Below are positions 25,970 to 34,123 of a DNA stretch of 48,997 bases, in pieces. Source of the stretch: Devosia sp. (GTDB taxonomy: Bacteria; Pseudomonadota; Alphaproteobacteria; Rhizobiales; Devosiaceae); the NCBI RefSeq assembly GCF_030689745.1, contig NZ_JAUYGL010000212.1, positions 1 through 48,997 on the forward strand, given 5' to 3'. Under the pieces are notes generated by a model. That model was given only the letters and a program-made list of their open reading frames with translations, was not told the origin of the DNA and made no database searches. The number at the start of each line of letters is the position of its first letter. Position 1 is the stretch's first letter. A program made the translations under genes and the position numbers.

Positions 25970-26920
25970 ATGACGCTCGAACTCGGAGGCATCCATCACC
26001 TCACGGCGGTCACCGCCGAGGCGAAAAAGAACCTGGCCTTTTACACCCAGACCCTGGGCATGCGGCTGATCAAGAAAACCGTCAACCAGGACGACACCAC
26101 TGCCTATCACCTGTTCTATGGCGATGGCGTGGCCTCGCCCGGCGCCGATCTGACTTTCTTTGATTTCGACACGGTCCGCGAGCAGCGCGGCAATCACACG
26201 GTCAGCCGCACTGGCCTGCGCGTCGATAGCCGCGACAGCCTGAACTGGTGGAAAGACCATTTGCAGTCCAGCAATGTCGGCACCAGCGCGATCAAGGAAC
26301 GCAATGGTCAGCTCTCGCTCGATTTCGAGGATTTCGAGGGCCAGCGCTTCCGCATGGTGATTGACGAGGCCAACAAGGCAATGCCCTGGGCCAAGTCGCC
26401 CGTGCCCGCCGAACGCCAGATCATTGGCCTGGGTCCCATCTCCCTGGCTGTGCCCCGGCTGGATCGGACCGAGGCGGTGCTCACCCAGGTGATGAACATG
26501 CGCAAGACCCGCTCTTATGCCGCCACCAGCCACACGGCCGAAACCCATGTCTTTGAAATGGGACCTGGCGGCCCCGGCGCCGAGCTTCATGTCGTGGTTG
26601 ATCCTGGCATGGGCCCGGCTCGCCCCGGAGCTGGCGGCGTGCATCACGTCGCCTTCCGCACCCCTGACCAGGACAGTCTACGGCAATGGATCGACCGCGT
26701 GACCAGGGCCGGCATTCGTTCGAGCGGCGAAGTGGAGCGCTACTACTTCACCTCGCTGTATTTCCGCGAACCCAATGGCATCCTGTTCGAGATTGCCACC
26801 GATGTACCCGGCTTTACCGCCGACGAGCCGCTGGAAACCCTGGGCGAAAGCCTGGCTTTGCCACCGTTCCTGGAAGGGCGGCGGGCCAGCATCGAAGCCG
26901 GTCTCAAGCCGCTGGTTTAG
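25970..26920 (+). CDS. Ring-cleaving dioxygenase of the vicinal oxygen chelate fold (MhqO/CatE type)
   Basis: A 316-residue protein with two glyoxalase/VOC domains. The first begins LELGGIHHLTAVTAEAKKNLAFYTQTLGM; the second region has GPGGPGAELHVVVD and GAGGVHHVAFRT, followed by YYFTSLYFREPNGILFEIATD. The metal ligands expected in these enzymes are His10 (in IHHLT), the His in VHHVAF and the Glu in LFEIATD. The family includes hydroquinone-specific MhqO of Bacillus, involved in quinone/electrophile detoxification. It stands alone and ends before a palindromic hairpin. The class is confident, the substrate is not. Confidence 0.88.
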   Translation: MTLELGGIHHLTAVTAEAKKNLAFYTQTLGMRLIKKTVNQDDTTAYHLFYGDGVASPGADLTFFDFDTVREQRGNHTVSRTGLRVDSRDSLNWWKDHLQSSNVGTSAIKERNGQLSLDFEDFEGQRFRMVIDEANKAMPWAKSPVPAERQIIGLGPISLAVPRLDRTEAVLTQVMNMRKTRSYAATSHTAETHVFEMGPGGPGAELHVVVDPGMGPARPGAGGVHHVAFRTPDQDSLRQWIDRVTRAGIRSSGEVERYYFTSLYFREPNGILFEIATDVPGFTADEPLETLGESLALPPFLEGRRASIEAGLKPLV

Positions 26921-26929
26921 GCCACTTTC

Positions 26930-26958
26930 TTCCCCTCTCCCCTTGTGGGAGAGGGGAA
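26930..26958. terminator. Terminator-like palindrome, 12-base perfect stem
   Basis: TTCCCCTCTCCC, five-base loop, GGGAGAGGGGAA, between the convergent dioxygenase and VWA genes. No T-run follows to the right; leftward there is a T-rich stretch (after AAGAAAGT complement). The same CCCTCCC/GGGAGGG style recurs before flhA (40021-40049), so it is probably a member of a genome-wide palindromic family reused as a 3' hairpin. Confidence 0.65.
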
Positions 26959-26979
26959 TCTGGCGCGTTGAGCGCCAGG

Positions 26980-29010
26980 TCAGAGCAAGGGCTGCGGAAC
27001 CTTTCCATCCCCGTCGCTTTCGGGAGCAGACCTGGCCCCATCGGGCTTCAACAAGCTCGCCGTCCTCACCAGTTGGATGAACTCGGCGCGATAGCCGCTC
27101 TCATCGCTGCCCATGCCCGACCGGGCCAGTGCCTCAATCGCATCCCAGCCCATCGCCGAACCATAATCCGACCCCTTCAGCTTCTGCCCGAACGCGGCCA
27201 CCGCAGCGGCAAATTTCTGGTCCACGCCCACTTCGGCAATGTCGCCATAGACCACGTCTGCCGTCACGGGCTGCTCGATCAACTGGCTCACATCGCTATC
27301 GGGCAGCTTGTAGCGCATCTTGAGGAAGGCGATTTCCCCGCCCGCCTCCGGCGCCACCGTCGTCTGTCCATAGCGCAGCGGATCAATCAGCCCGGCGCCC
27401 GAGCCAGCCGGCGTGATTTCGTAGATCGCTGTTACCGTGTGGCCCGCGCCGATATCGCCGGCATCCACCGCGTCATTGTTGAAATCCTCGCGGTTGAGCG
27501 CCCGCGTCTCGTAGCCAACCAGCCGATACTCGCTGACTACGGCCGGATTGAACTCGACCTGGATCTTCACATCCTTGGCGATCATGTCCAGCGTACCCCC
27601 GATTTCCTCGACCAGCACCTTCTGCGCTTCGCGGAAGCTGGAGATATAACTGGCATTGCCATTGCCGGTCTGTGCCAGCGCCTGCATCGTTGCATCATCG
27701 AGATTGCCCCGGCCAAAGCCCAGCACCGAAAGGGTCACCCCACCATCGCGCTTGCTCTTGATGAAGTCTTCCAGCGCGTCGGGGTCGTCGATGCCGACAT
27801 TGAAATCGCCATCAGTGGCCAGGATCACCCGATTGGTGCCACCCTCGACCCTGCTCTGCTCGGCCAGTCGATAGGCCAGCGCGATGCCCGCCGCCCCCGC
27901 CGTGCTGCCGCCGGCGGACAACTGATCCAGCGCGCCGAGAATTTTTGCCTTTTGCGTCGCCACAGTCGGCTCCAGCACCACCCCGGCCGAACCGGCATAC
28001 ACCACAATGGACACCGTATCATTGGCCGAAAGCTGATCGACCAGCAGGGCGAACGCGCGCTTCAGCAGCGGCAGCTTGTCGGGCTCGTCCATCGACCCCG
28101 AGCTGTCGATCAGAAACACCAGATTGCTCGCCTTGTCCGCGCCGCCAGCGGGCTCATAGCCCTTGATGCCGATCTGCAGCAATTGCGTCCTGGCGTTCCA
28201 CGGCGTCGGATAGACTGCCAGGCTCGGCCTGAACGGCGCCGCAGCGCTCTCGGCAGCGCGATAGTCATATGAGAAATAGTTCAGCAACTCCTCGATACGC
28301 ACCGCGTCGGGCTCGGGCACATAGCCATCCTCCAGCATGCGCCGGACATAGGAATAGCTCGCGGTATCGACATCGATCGAGAAGGTGGAGACCGGCTCAT
28401 CCACCACGGACTTCAGCCGCTGTTCGTCAAATCCGGCGAAGGTGTCGCCGCTCGGCTGGCTCGGTAGCGCCACCATGGACGACTGCGGCGCCGGCATGGC
28501 GAGCGCATCACTTTCGGCCGTGGCCGCAGGCGTCATCACCCGCATGGTCTGCAGCGGCGCTGGCTCAGGCGCCGCGATCGACTGGTCGCGCCCCGCAATG
28601 GGCGCCACGCTTTTGCGGACCGTCTCCGGCACCGTGACCTGCCCCTCCGTAGCGGCAAGTTCAGCTGGCGGCTGAACAATTACCGCCGGCGGCTGTTCTG
28701 CCAAATCGGCGGGCGTCATCGAGGTGCTCGTATAAAGCTGATAGCCAAGCGGCAGCACCAGCAGTGCAATGGCGGCAGTACCAATGGGGATACGCAGATC
28801 CATGATCGTTTTCCCTTTCCAGGAAGTGATGATGGCAGTCAGACGCTGCCCCCAGCCGCTTCCTTGGGTCGGTGCACTCGATTTATTCTGCTGCGCTGCA
28901 AAGGCCGCCATGCCGGCTGCCAGCGCCTGTTGCCGCGCATCAGCATGCGGCGCTGGCGCCTGGGCGTCGCGCAATTGTTCGAATGGATCGTTTGGAAACT
29001 CATTGCTCAT
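26980..29010 (-). CDS. Membrane-anchored VWA domain protein (YfbK-like), possible anti-sigma factor
   Basis: A 676-residue protein. Residues 1-74 look cytoplasmic and end in a basic KGK; one membrane helix follows at about 75-93 (IGTAAIALLVLPLGYQLY). A Pro/Ala-rich linker leads to a vWF-type N-terminal module (about 190-280), a VWA domain from about 296 with an intact MIDAS motif DSSGS (Asp302, Ser304, Ser306), and a DUF3520 C-terminal region. E. coli YfbK has this order but is anchored by a lipid. The start overlaps the ECF sigma factor stop by four bases, with GAGGGA as ribosome site. One membrane span plus a short cytoplasmic head co-encoded with a sigma factor is the usual topology of an anti-sigma factor; that role is inferred. 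Confidence 0.88.
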   Translation of the reverse strand: MSNEFPNDPFEQLRDAQAPAPHADARQQALAAGMAAFAAQQNKSSAPTQGSGWGQRLTAIITSWKGKTIMDLRIPIGTAAIALLVLPLGYQLYTSTSMTPADLAEQPPAVIVQPPAELAATEGQVTVPETVRKSVAPIAGRDQSIAAPEPAPLQTMRVMTPAATAESDALAMPAPQSSMVALPSQPSGDTFAGFDEQRLKSVVDEPVSTFSIDVDTASYSYVRRMLEDGYVPEPDAVRIEELLNYFSYDYRAAESAAAPFRPSLAVYPTPWNARTQLLQIGIKGYEPAGGADKASNLVFLIDSSGSMDEPDKLPLLKRAFALLVDQLSANDTVSIVVYAGSAGVVLEPTVATQKAKILGALDQLSAGGSTAGAAGIALAYRLAEQSRVEGGTNRVILATDGDFNVGIDDPDALEDFIKSKRDGGVTLSVLGFGRGNLDDATMQALAQTGNGNASYISSFREAQKVLVEEIGGTLDMIAKDVKIQVEFNPAVVSEYRLVGYETRALNREDFNNDAVDAGDIGAGHTVTAIYEITPAGSGAGLIDPLRYGQTTVAPEAGGEIAFLKMRYKLPDSDVSQLIEQPVTADVVYGDIAEVGVDQKFAAAVAAFGQKLKGSDYGSAMGWDAIEALARSGMGSDESGYRAEFIQLVRTASLLKPDGARSAPESDGDGKVPQPLL

Positions 29011-29561
29011 AGCAATTCCCTCAGGGTCTTGCGCGCCTGATGCACATGAAATGACACGGTGGCCTCGGCAATACCCATGATCTCGGCCGCCGCCGCGTGG
29101 CTCAGTTCTTCAGCATAAACCAGCAGCACTGCATCGCGCTGTTTCTCGGGCAGACGCCGCACCGCCGTCCATAACTGGGCGCTGGTCGCCGCCTCTTCCT
29201 GCTCGGCAGGGTGGTCCGCTGGCGCCACTTCGGCATAGGCATCGACATGGCGCGCCTGCCGCATCGACTGGCGCTGCATGTCGCGCACCGCATTGATGGT
29301 GATGCGGTACACCCAGCTCGAAAATGCCGAACGCCCGTCAAAGCCGGCAATCGCCCGGCCCAGCTTGACGCAGACATCCTGCGCGACGTCTTCAGCGTCA
29401 CTGGCATTGCCGCTCCATTTCCAGGCCGCCCGGTGGATCAGCTCATAATGGGCTGCAATCAAGGTGCTGAACGCCGCCGCATCACCATTCTGCGCGCGCA
29501 CGACCAGCGCCCGCGTCACGGCGCTGGCGTCCTCCTTGGCCAATGCGGCAGTCAGTCCCAT
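29007..29561 (-). CDS. ECF-type RNA polymerase sigma factor
   Basis: A 184-residue sigma-70-family factor with only regions 2 and 4. Region 2 has AHYELIHRAAWKW and SDAEDVAQDVCVKLG followed by FSSWVYRITINAVRD; region 4 has LPEKQRDAVLLVYAEELSHA and MGIAEATVSFHVHQARKTL, the helix-turn-helix that reads the -35. The ATG giving MGLTAALAKED is preferred over an upstream GTG. The downstream VWA membrane protein overlaps it by four bases and would be co-produced. A dyad at 29582-29610 lies just before the start and may be the autoregulated promoter/operator. Confidence 0.92.
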   Translation of the reverse strand: MGLTAALAKEDASAVTRALVVRAQNGDAAAFSTLIAAHYELIHRAAWKWSGNASDAEDVAQDVCVKLGRAIAGFDGRSAFSSWVYRITINAVRDMQRQSMRQARHVDAYAEVAPADHPAEQEEAATSAQLWTAVRRLPEKQRDAVLLVYAEELSHAAAAEIMGIAEATVSFHVHQARKTLRELL

Positions 29562-29581
29562 CACCGGAGCGTACACTCGTG

Positions 29582-29610
29582 CTTACCTTTGGTCTCACCT
29601 TAGTGGTAAG
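29582..29610. promoter_or_regulatory. Dyad upstream of the ECF sigma factor gene
   Basis: CTTACC at 29582-29587 and GGTAAG at 29605-29610, 17 bases between, with partly matching inner bases (TTTGGT and ACCTTA). It is 21-50 bases before the sigma factor start, where a promoter or operator belongs. No standard -35/-10 was recognised. Confidence 0.45.
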
Positions 29611-29670
29611 ACGCCGGTGCGCCGCCTATCCTTTGGGTGGCGTCCGCAGTTTTTTATGAAGGCCAATCCA

Positions 29671-29865
29671 ATGGACGAACCCAAGCAAAGACCTTTCGCC
29701 CTCAACCAGGGGCGTGTGATCATGCTCATCCTGGGGGCTGTATTGGTGCTGATCGCCATCTCCACTGCCATGGGCGGTCTCAGCTCCTATCAGCAGCTCA
29801 AACAAGCTGCCAACGAAGCCAAGGCTGAAGCAGAAGCCGCTCCCGGCGCGACGCCAGCCCAGTAA
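29671..29865 (+). CDS. Small single-span membrane protein (64 residues)
   Basis: Reads MDEPKQRPFALNQGRVIMLI, then a hydrophobic segment VIMLILGAVLVLIAISTAMGG (residues 16-36), and a helical charged tail QLKQAANEAKAEAEAAPG. AAGG lies 8 bases before this ATG; an in-frame ATG five codons earlier lacks a ribosome site. Family not recognised. It sits between the sigma factor (divergent) and mnmA (convergent, 5 bases between stops). The small size and the good start make expression plausible. Confidence 0.65.
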   Translation: MDEPKQRPFALNQGRVIMLILGAVLVLIAISTAMGGLSSYQQLKQAANEAKAEAEAAPGATPAQ

Positions 29866-29870
29866 TTGCC

Positions 29871-31022
29871 TTAGGCAGCGGCGAACACCTGCGGCACGGC
29901 TTCGGCGATAAACCCGCCACCCCAGACTTCCGAGGTGGCGCTGTCATCGGCATAGAACACGCAGGCCTGGCCCGGTGACACGCCATATTCGCCGCTGACC
30001 AGCGTGACGAACACCTCGCCATCCCGGCTCTGGATCACCGCCGCTTGCGGCCCGGTGGTGGAACGGATTTTGACCTCGACCGGCGCCCCGTTGCCAGCAC
30101 TGAGTTCAGCCAGTGGCGTGCCGCCCAGCCAGTTCACATCGCGCAGCCGCACCGTATGGGTCTTGAGCGCCTCACGCGGCCCGACGATGACCTGGCGTGT
30201 CTTGTGCTCCAGCTTGATCACATAGAGCGGCTCGGCCGCCGCAATGCCCAGTCCCTTGCGCTGACCAATGGTGTAATTGAAGATCCCGGCATGGCTGCCC
30301 AGGACGCGGCCATCCAGATGCACGATCTCGCCACCTTCCACCGCCTCGGGATGCATTTTGCGGATGATATCGGCGTATTTGCCCTGCGGCACGAAGCAGA
30401 TATCCTGGCTGTCATGCTTTTCCGCAATTTCCAGCCCCATCTCGCGCGCCATTTCGCGCACCGCAGCCTTGCTCATGCCGCCCAGCGGGAAGCGCAGGTA
30501 GTCGAGCTGCTCCTGCGTGGTGGCAAACAGGAAATAGGTCTGGTCGCGCTCCCCATCTACCGGCCGGAATAGCTGCCGGCGTCCGTCAGCGCCCAGCCGT
30601 GACTGCACATAATGGCCCGTCGCCAGCACGTCGGCGCCCAGATCCCGGGCCACCGTCATCAGGTCAACGAACTTGACCGACTGGTTGCAGGCGATGCATG
30701 GCACGGGCGTTTCGCCCTGCTGATAGGCATTGGCGAACGGCGCGATCACGCTCTGCTTGAAGCGCTCTTCATAATCGAGCACGTAATGGGGAATATTGAG
30801 CGCTGCCGCCACCCGGCGCGCATCGTGAATATCCTGCCCGGCGCAACAGGCGCCCTTGCGATGGGTGGCCTCACCATGATCGTAGAGCTGCAGCGTGACG
30901 CCGACAACGTCATAACCCTGTTGGGCCAGCAGGCCCGCCACGACCGAGGAATCCACGCCACCAGACATCGCGACAACAACGCGCGTGTCCTCCGGGCGCT
31001 TGGCAATATCAAGCGAGTTCAT
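29871..31022 (-). CDS. mnmA: tRNA-specific 2-thiouridylase MnmA
   Basis: A 383-residue MnmA that thiolates U34 of tRNA-Lys, -Glu and -Gln using sulfur relayed from cysteine desulfurase. The ATP PP-loop is [13 protein letters not shown] (SGGVDSS at residues 20-26). The two catalytic cysteines are in [11 protein letters not shown] and DSQDICFVP. The C-terminal beta-barrel carries GQRKGLGIA. The ATG at [10 protein letters not shown] is chosen because the 57 upstream open codons have no similarity and overlap the fliK regulatory region. It is divergent from fliK, with 235 bases between; its own promoter was not recognised. Confidence 0.95.
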   Translation of the reverse strand: MNSLDIAKRPEDTRVVVAMSGGVDSSVVAGLLAQQGYDVVGVTLQLYDHGEATHRKGACCAGQDIHDARRVAAALNIPHYVLDYEERFKQSVIAPFANAYQQGETPVPCIACNQSVKFVDLMTVARDLGADVLATGHYVQSRLGADGRRQLFRPVDGERDQTYFLFATTQEQLDYLRFPLGGMSKAAVREMAREMGLEIAEKHDSQDICFVPQGKYADIIRKMHPEAVEGGEIVHLDGRVLGSHAGIFNYTIGQRKGLGIAAAEPLYVIKLEHKTRQVIVGPREALKTHTVRLRDVNWLGGTPLAELSAGNGAPVEVKIRSTTGPQAAVIQSRDGEVFVTLVSGEYGVSPGQACVFYADDSATSEVWGGGFIAEAVPQVFAAA

Positions 31023-31103
31023 TTTTGTCCTGTATCCGGTTGGGTTCAAGGGCCAGCGGACCAAATTTTGGTGGCCGCTAGATACTCCTTTCGTCCCCTG
31101 CCC

Positions 31104-31130
31104 GCAACAATTGCCCGGCAACATTTGCCG
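31104..31130. promoter_or_regulatory. Tandem dyads upstream of fliK, candidate FlbD enhancer
   Basis: Two adjacent inverted repeats: GCAA-CAA-TTGC (31104-31114) and CGGCA-ACATT-TGCCG (31116-31130), centres 14 bases apart. They lie about 90-115 bases before the -24 element of the sigma-54 promoter, the normal place for a bacterial enhancer. The same CGGCA-N5-TGCCG dyad is found before fliF (34775-34789), and the window encodes a FlbD-type activator. Assignment as FlbD (ftr-like) sites is inferred from position and recurrence. Confidence 0.6.
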
Positions 31131-31216
31131 TCCCGCCCCGTTCTGCTGCCCGGACCACGTCCACATACCTTCTATAACCATCTGACAAATCAAGGATTTT
31201 TGAGCAAAATCCGACT

Positions 31217-31232
31217 TGGCAAGGCACTTGCA
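31217..31232 (+). promoter_or_regulatory. Sigma-54 (-24/-12) promoter of fliK-flgD
   Basis: TGGCAAGGCACTTGCA has GG (31218-31219) and GC (31230-31231) separated by exactly ten bases, and matches the consensus TGGCACG-N4-TTGCW at all but one position. Transcription would start near 31243, 15 bases before the TTG start taken for fliK. Confidence 0.85.
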
Positions 31233-31257
31233 TTGTTAAGGGTGGATTGGTCTATTT

Positions 31258-32835
31258 TTGCGAGCCTCTGTCGTGGCATCTCATCTCACCGTTACCTCGA
31301 AACCGCCAACGGGCGCCCCGGCCTCCAAGCCGTTCGGCAACCCCAATGGAGCGGAAGCCGACAACGGTACCACCGATACCTTTGCCGCCTTGCTCGGCGG
31401 GGCGAGTCAGGCCATCAGCGGTCCAACTGCTGGCAAGAAGTCCGAGCAGAACGCGGACAAGATCGTCGACCTGCTGCAAGGTCTAGGCGAGGGCACGGGC
31501 GATGCCGAGGATCCCGACGCCATCGCTGCACTCACGGACGGCACCCAGACCGTTCAGACCACTGCCGAGACCAAGGCGCTGCTGACCGATCTGATCAACG
31601 ACCTGGCCAGCCTCAAGCAGGCGTTGGATGCCGGCGAAACGCTCGATCCCGAATTACTCGCTGACATCAACACCGCCCTCGATGGCCTGGCCGAACAGCT
31701 CGGCCTCGATCTGTCGGCAATACCTGATCTGGCGGCCCTGACCGCCGCCGATCAGACCGATGCGGCCGCACAACTGACCAATGCCCTGGTCCCGCTGGCG
31801 CAGACCCTGCTCGGCGGCGAGGCTGCTCCCTCAGCCAGCACCGAGCTTTCCGCCCAGATCAAGGCGATCGGCGACAAACTGGCAGCACTGCTCCAGGCCC
31901 TCAACAATGACGCGCTCAGCACTGACAAGCTGGCGGCCCTCGGTCTCGGCAAAGCCGCCAGCTTTGATGCCGATCTCGAAGCCGCCCTGGCCAAACTGCT
32001 CAACGCGACACCCAAGCTTGCCAGCACGGCCGATGCAACAATATTGGCCACCCCAGCCCTCAAACTGACCGAGCCGGTTCTGACCGGCAAGGCCGATACC
32101 GGCGCCATCGGCACGCCCGCTCAACCCGCCGCCAGCGCTGATTCCAGCACGACCGGCAGCGGTTCCAAGACAAGTGGCGACACTGGCGACGCGGCAATCA
32201 AGCTCGCGGCAACCGGCGGCAATGCCGACAAGTCCGATGGCCAGCCAGCCGATAGCAACAAGCGCGACAACAAGCCGCTCGCAGCCCCAGCCACGCCCAG
32301 CGATGCCCGTACCGAGGCGCCGGCGATGACGGCAACAGCGCCCCAGGCCGCCCGCGTTGACGCCGTCGCGCCGCGCGTCATTCAGGCCGGCTACCAGACC
32401 AGCCAGCAACAGCTGAACCTGCCGCAACTGGCCTTTGAGCTGGTGCGTCAGGTCACTGATGGCAATACAAGATTCCAGCTCCGGCTTGATCCGGCCGAAC
32501 TGGGCCGGATCGACGTCCGTCTCGACATCGACAAGTCCGGCCAGATCAATGCTCGCCTGGTGGTGGAAAAGTCCGAAACCCTCGATCTGATGCAACGCGA
32601 CCAGCGGGCGCTGGAAAAGGCACTGCAGCAGGCCGGGCTCGATTCCAGCAAGACCAATCTCGAATTCTCGCTCAAGCAGAGCCCCTTCAGCGGCGGCCAG
32701 CAGCAGGGCCGGGATGATCAGGGCCAGCAGTTCAGCCTGAACGGAAACGGAGCCGACGATCTCGACGAGGCTCCACCCATCATCAACCTGTATCGCGGCA
32801 GCCTCACGGCGAGCGGCGTCAACATCATCGCGTAA
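31258..32835 (+). CDS. fliK: Flagellar hook-length control protein FliK
   Basis: A 525-residue Ala/Asp/Thr-rich protein of low complexity with the conserved Flg_hook domain at about residues 386-470 (FQLRLDPAELGRIDVRLDID, DLMQRDQRALEKALQQAG, LEFSLKQ). FliK measures hook length and switches the export gate from hook to filament substrates. No signal peptide, as it is exported by the flagellar type III system. The start is uncertain: TTG at 31258 fits the predicted sigma-54 transcript with GGTGGA upstream, and a GTG five codons later is possible; there is no ATG before the domain N-terminus. flgD follows after 12 bases as a second gene of the operon. Confidence 0.88.
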   Translation: MRASVVASHLTVTSKPPTGAPASKPFGNPNGAEADNGTTDTFAALLGGASQAISGPTAGKKSEQNADKIVDLLQGLGEGTGDAEDPDAIAALTDGTQTVQTTAETKALLTDLINDLASLKQALDAGETLDPELLADINTALDGLAEQLGLDLSAIPDLAALTAADQTDAAAQLTNALVPLAQTLLGGEAAPSASTELSAQIKAIGDKLAALLQALNNDALSTDKLAALGLGKAASFDADLEAALAKLLNATPKLASTADATILATPALKLTEPVLTGKADTGAIGTPAQPAASADSSTTGSGSKTSGDTGDAAIKLAATGGNADKSDGQPADSNKRDNKPLAAPATPSDARTEAPAMTATAPQAARVDAVAPRVIQAGYQTSQQQLNLPQLAFELVRQVTDGNTRFQLRLDPAELGRIDVRLDIDKSGQINARLVVEKSETLDLMQRDQRALEKALQQAGLDSSKTNLEFSLKQSPFSGGQQQGRDDQGQQFSLNGNGADDLDEAPPIINLYRGSLTASGVNIIA

Positions 32836-32847
32836 GGAGTAGATGTC

Positions 32848-33579
32848 ATGGCAGTCAGTGGCGTATCCGGATCCAGCAGCACAACACAGGCGGCATCAGC
32901 GCGTGCCGGCATTGCTGACAATTTCGACACCTTCCTGAGCATTCTGACCACCCAGCTCAAGAACCAGAACCCGCTCGATCCGCTCGACACCAACCAGTTC
33001 ACCCAGCAATTGGTGCAGTTCTCCGGCGTCGAGCAGCAGCTCAAGACCAATGATTTCCTGGAAACCCTGATGCTGGCGGGCCAGAATACCGCCAAGTCCG
33101 ATGCCGTCTCCTATATCGGCAAGGAAGTAACCTCATCGGGCAAGACGGGCGAGCTTACCGATGATGACGCCGTGTTCTGGGCTTATAGCGCCGACGCCAA
33201 TGCGACCAACGCCAACGTGACCATCAAGGATGCCAATGGCCAGGTCGTCTACACCCAGAACGGTCCGCTCAATGTGGGCCCGGGCACGTTCCGCTGGGAC
33301 GGTATCGGCGGCGATGGCAGTGCCAAACCGAACGGCGTCTATACCATCGATATCAAGGGCACCGACGCCAATGGCAAGGCCGTCAAAATCAGCACCGCCT
33401 CGATCGGTGTCGTCACGGCTGTAGATTTCACCGGCGACATACCGATCCTCACCGTGGGCAGCCGCAGGGTCGCCATCACGGATGTGACCGATGTGCGCAT
33501 TCCTGACGTGACCGCCGTGCCGAACCCCGATACCGATACCGATACCGATACCGAAGCCGAAACCGAGACGGACGCTTAG
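32848..33579 (+). CDS. flgD: Flagellar hook capping protein FlgD
   Basis: A 243-residue FlgD that caps the growing hook. The N-terminal domain carries NFDTFLSILTTQLKNQNPLD and QFTQQLVQFSGVEQQLKTN, the FlgD signature at residues 24-73. The C-terminal half is the FlgD Tudor/Ig-like part (NVTIKDANGQVVYTQNGPLN, FRWDGIGGDGSAKPNGVYTI). It ends in an unusual acidic tail, PDTDTDTDTEAETETDA, encoded by a tandem hexamer repeat. Ribosome site AAGGAG. Co-transcribed with fliK and followed by an intrinsic terminator. Confidence 0.95.
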   Translation: MAVSGVSGSSSTTQAASARAGIADNFDTFLSILTTQLKNQNPLDPLDTNQFTQQLVQFSGVEQQLKTNDFLETLMLAGQNTAKSDAVSYIGKEVTSSGKTGELTDDDAVFWAYSADANATNANVTIKDANGQVVYTQNGPLNVGPGTFRWDGIGGDGSAKPNGVYTIDIKGTDANGKAVKISTASIGVVTAVDFTGDIPILTVGSRRVAITDVTDVRIPDVTAVPNPDTDTDTDTEAETETDA

Positions 33580-33606
33580 CGCACCCCGCTCCGGACAAAC
33601 TACGCA

Positions 33607-33638
33607 CACCCTCAGGCACCAGCTGAGGGTGTTTTGTT
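33607..33638 (+). terminator. Intrinsic terminator after flgD
   Basis: CACCCTCAG, seven-base loop, CTGAGGGTG, then TTTTGTT. Nine perfect pairs; 28 bases past the flgD stop. Confidence 0.9.
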
Positions 33639-33716
33639 GACCGCGAGCCAGTCAAATCCGCGCGCCGCCAATACCCAAAAAGTCAGGACAGCCCTTAACC
33701 TGTTGTAAGCTTTGCC

Positions 33717-33731
33717 TTAGTCGAATTTTAA
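33717..33731 (+). promoter_or_regulatory. Candidate CtrA site upstream of sciP
   Basis: TTAG-TCGAATT-TTAA, one mismatch to the CtrA consensus TTAA-N7-TTAA, 53 bases before the sciP start. In Caulobacter the sciP gene is activated by CtrA, so the site is in the expected place. The CtrA protein itself is not encoded in this window. Confidence 0.5.
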
Positions 33732-33783
33732 GGCAGTTGCCCTAGTCTACTCAACATATGGTCAGGTTTGAGTAGAGAGTAAA

Positions 33784-34062
33784 ATGACCGTACAGATGCG
33801 ACCTCGCGTTAAGTACGTTATCGGGCCGGACGGAAGTCCGCTCACGATTGCAGATCTTCCCCCCGCCAATACGCGGAGGTGGGTCATTCGCCGCAAAGCC
33901 GAAGTCGTCGCTGCCGTGCGCGGCGGTTTGCTCAGCCTCGAGGAGGCCTGCGACCGCTATACACTCAGCGTCGATGAGTTTTTGAATTGGCAAGCGGCTA
34001 TCGATAAGCATGGCCTGGCTGGATTGCGGACCACCTGGATCCAGCACTATCGCGAAGGCTGA
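33784..34062 (+). CDS. sciP: CtrA inhibitor SciP (DUF1153)
   Basis: A 92-residue protein matching SciP: MTVQMRPRVKYVIGPDGSPL and then LPPANTRRWVIRRKAEVVAA, with the helix-turn-helix LSLEEACDRYTLSVDEFLNW. In Caulobacter SciP accumulates in G1 and binds DNA/CtrA to block CtrA-driven transcription, including flagellar genes. Length agrees with the family (about 90 residues). It sits between flgD and the fliF operon, each candidate-regulated by CtrA or FlbD. Followed at once by a strong bidirectional terminator. Confidence 0.95.
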   Translation: MTVQMRPRVKYVIGPDGSPLTIADLPPANTRRWVIRRKAEVVAAVRGGLLSLEEACDRYTLSVDEFLNWQAAIDKHGLAGLRTTWIQHYREG

Positions 34063-34089
34063 GCGCACGCGCTCATAGCTCAGATATCC

Positions 34090-34119
34090 AAAGCCCGCCC
34101 GGCTCGCCGGGCGGGCTTT
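34090..34119. terminator. Bidirectional intrinsic terminator between sciP and the GST gene
   Basis: AAAGCCCGCCCGG / CCGGGCGGGCTTT with a four-base loop: 13 perfect pairs including the A/T flanks, serving both convergent genes. Confidence 0.9.
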
Positions 34120-34123
34120 GCTG

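Noticed and set aside
26686-28272. 528-codon frame overlapping the dioxygenase and opposite the VWA gene
   Set aside because: It crosses two clear genes and a hairpin; the translation is rich in Arg/His/Gln and has no domain.
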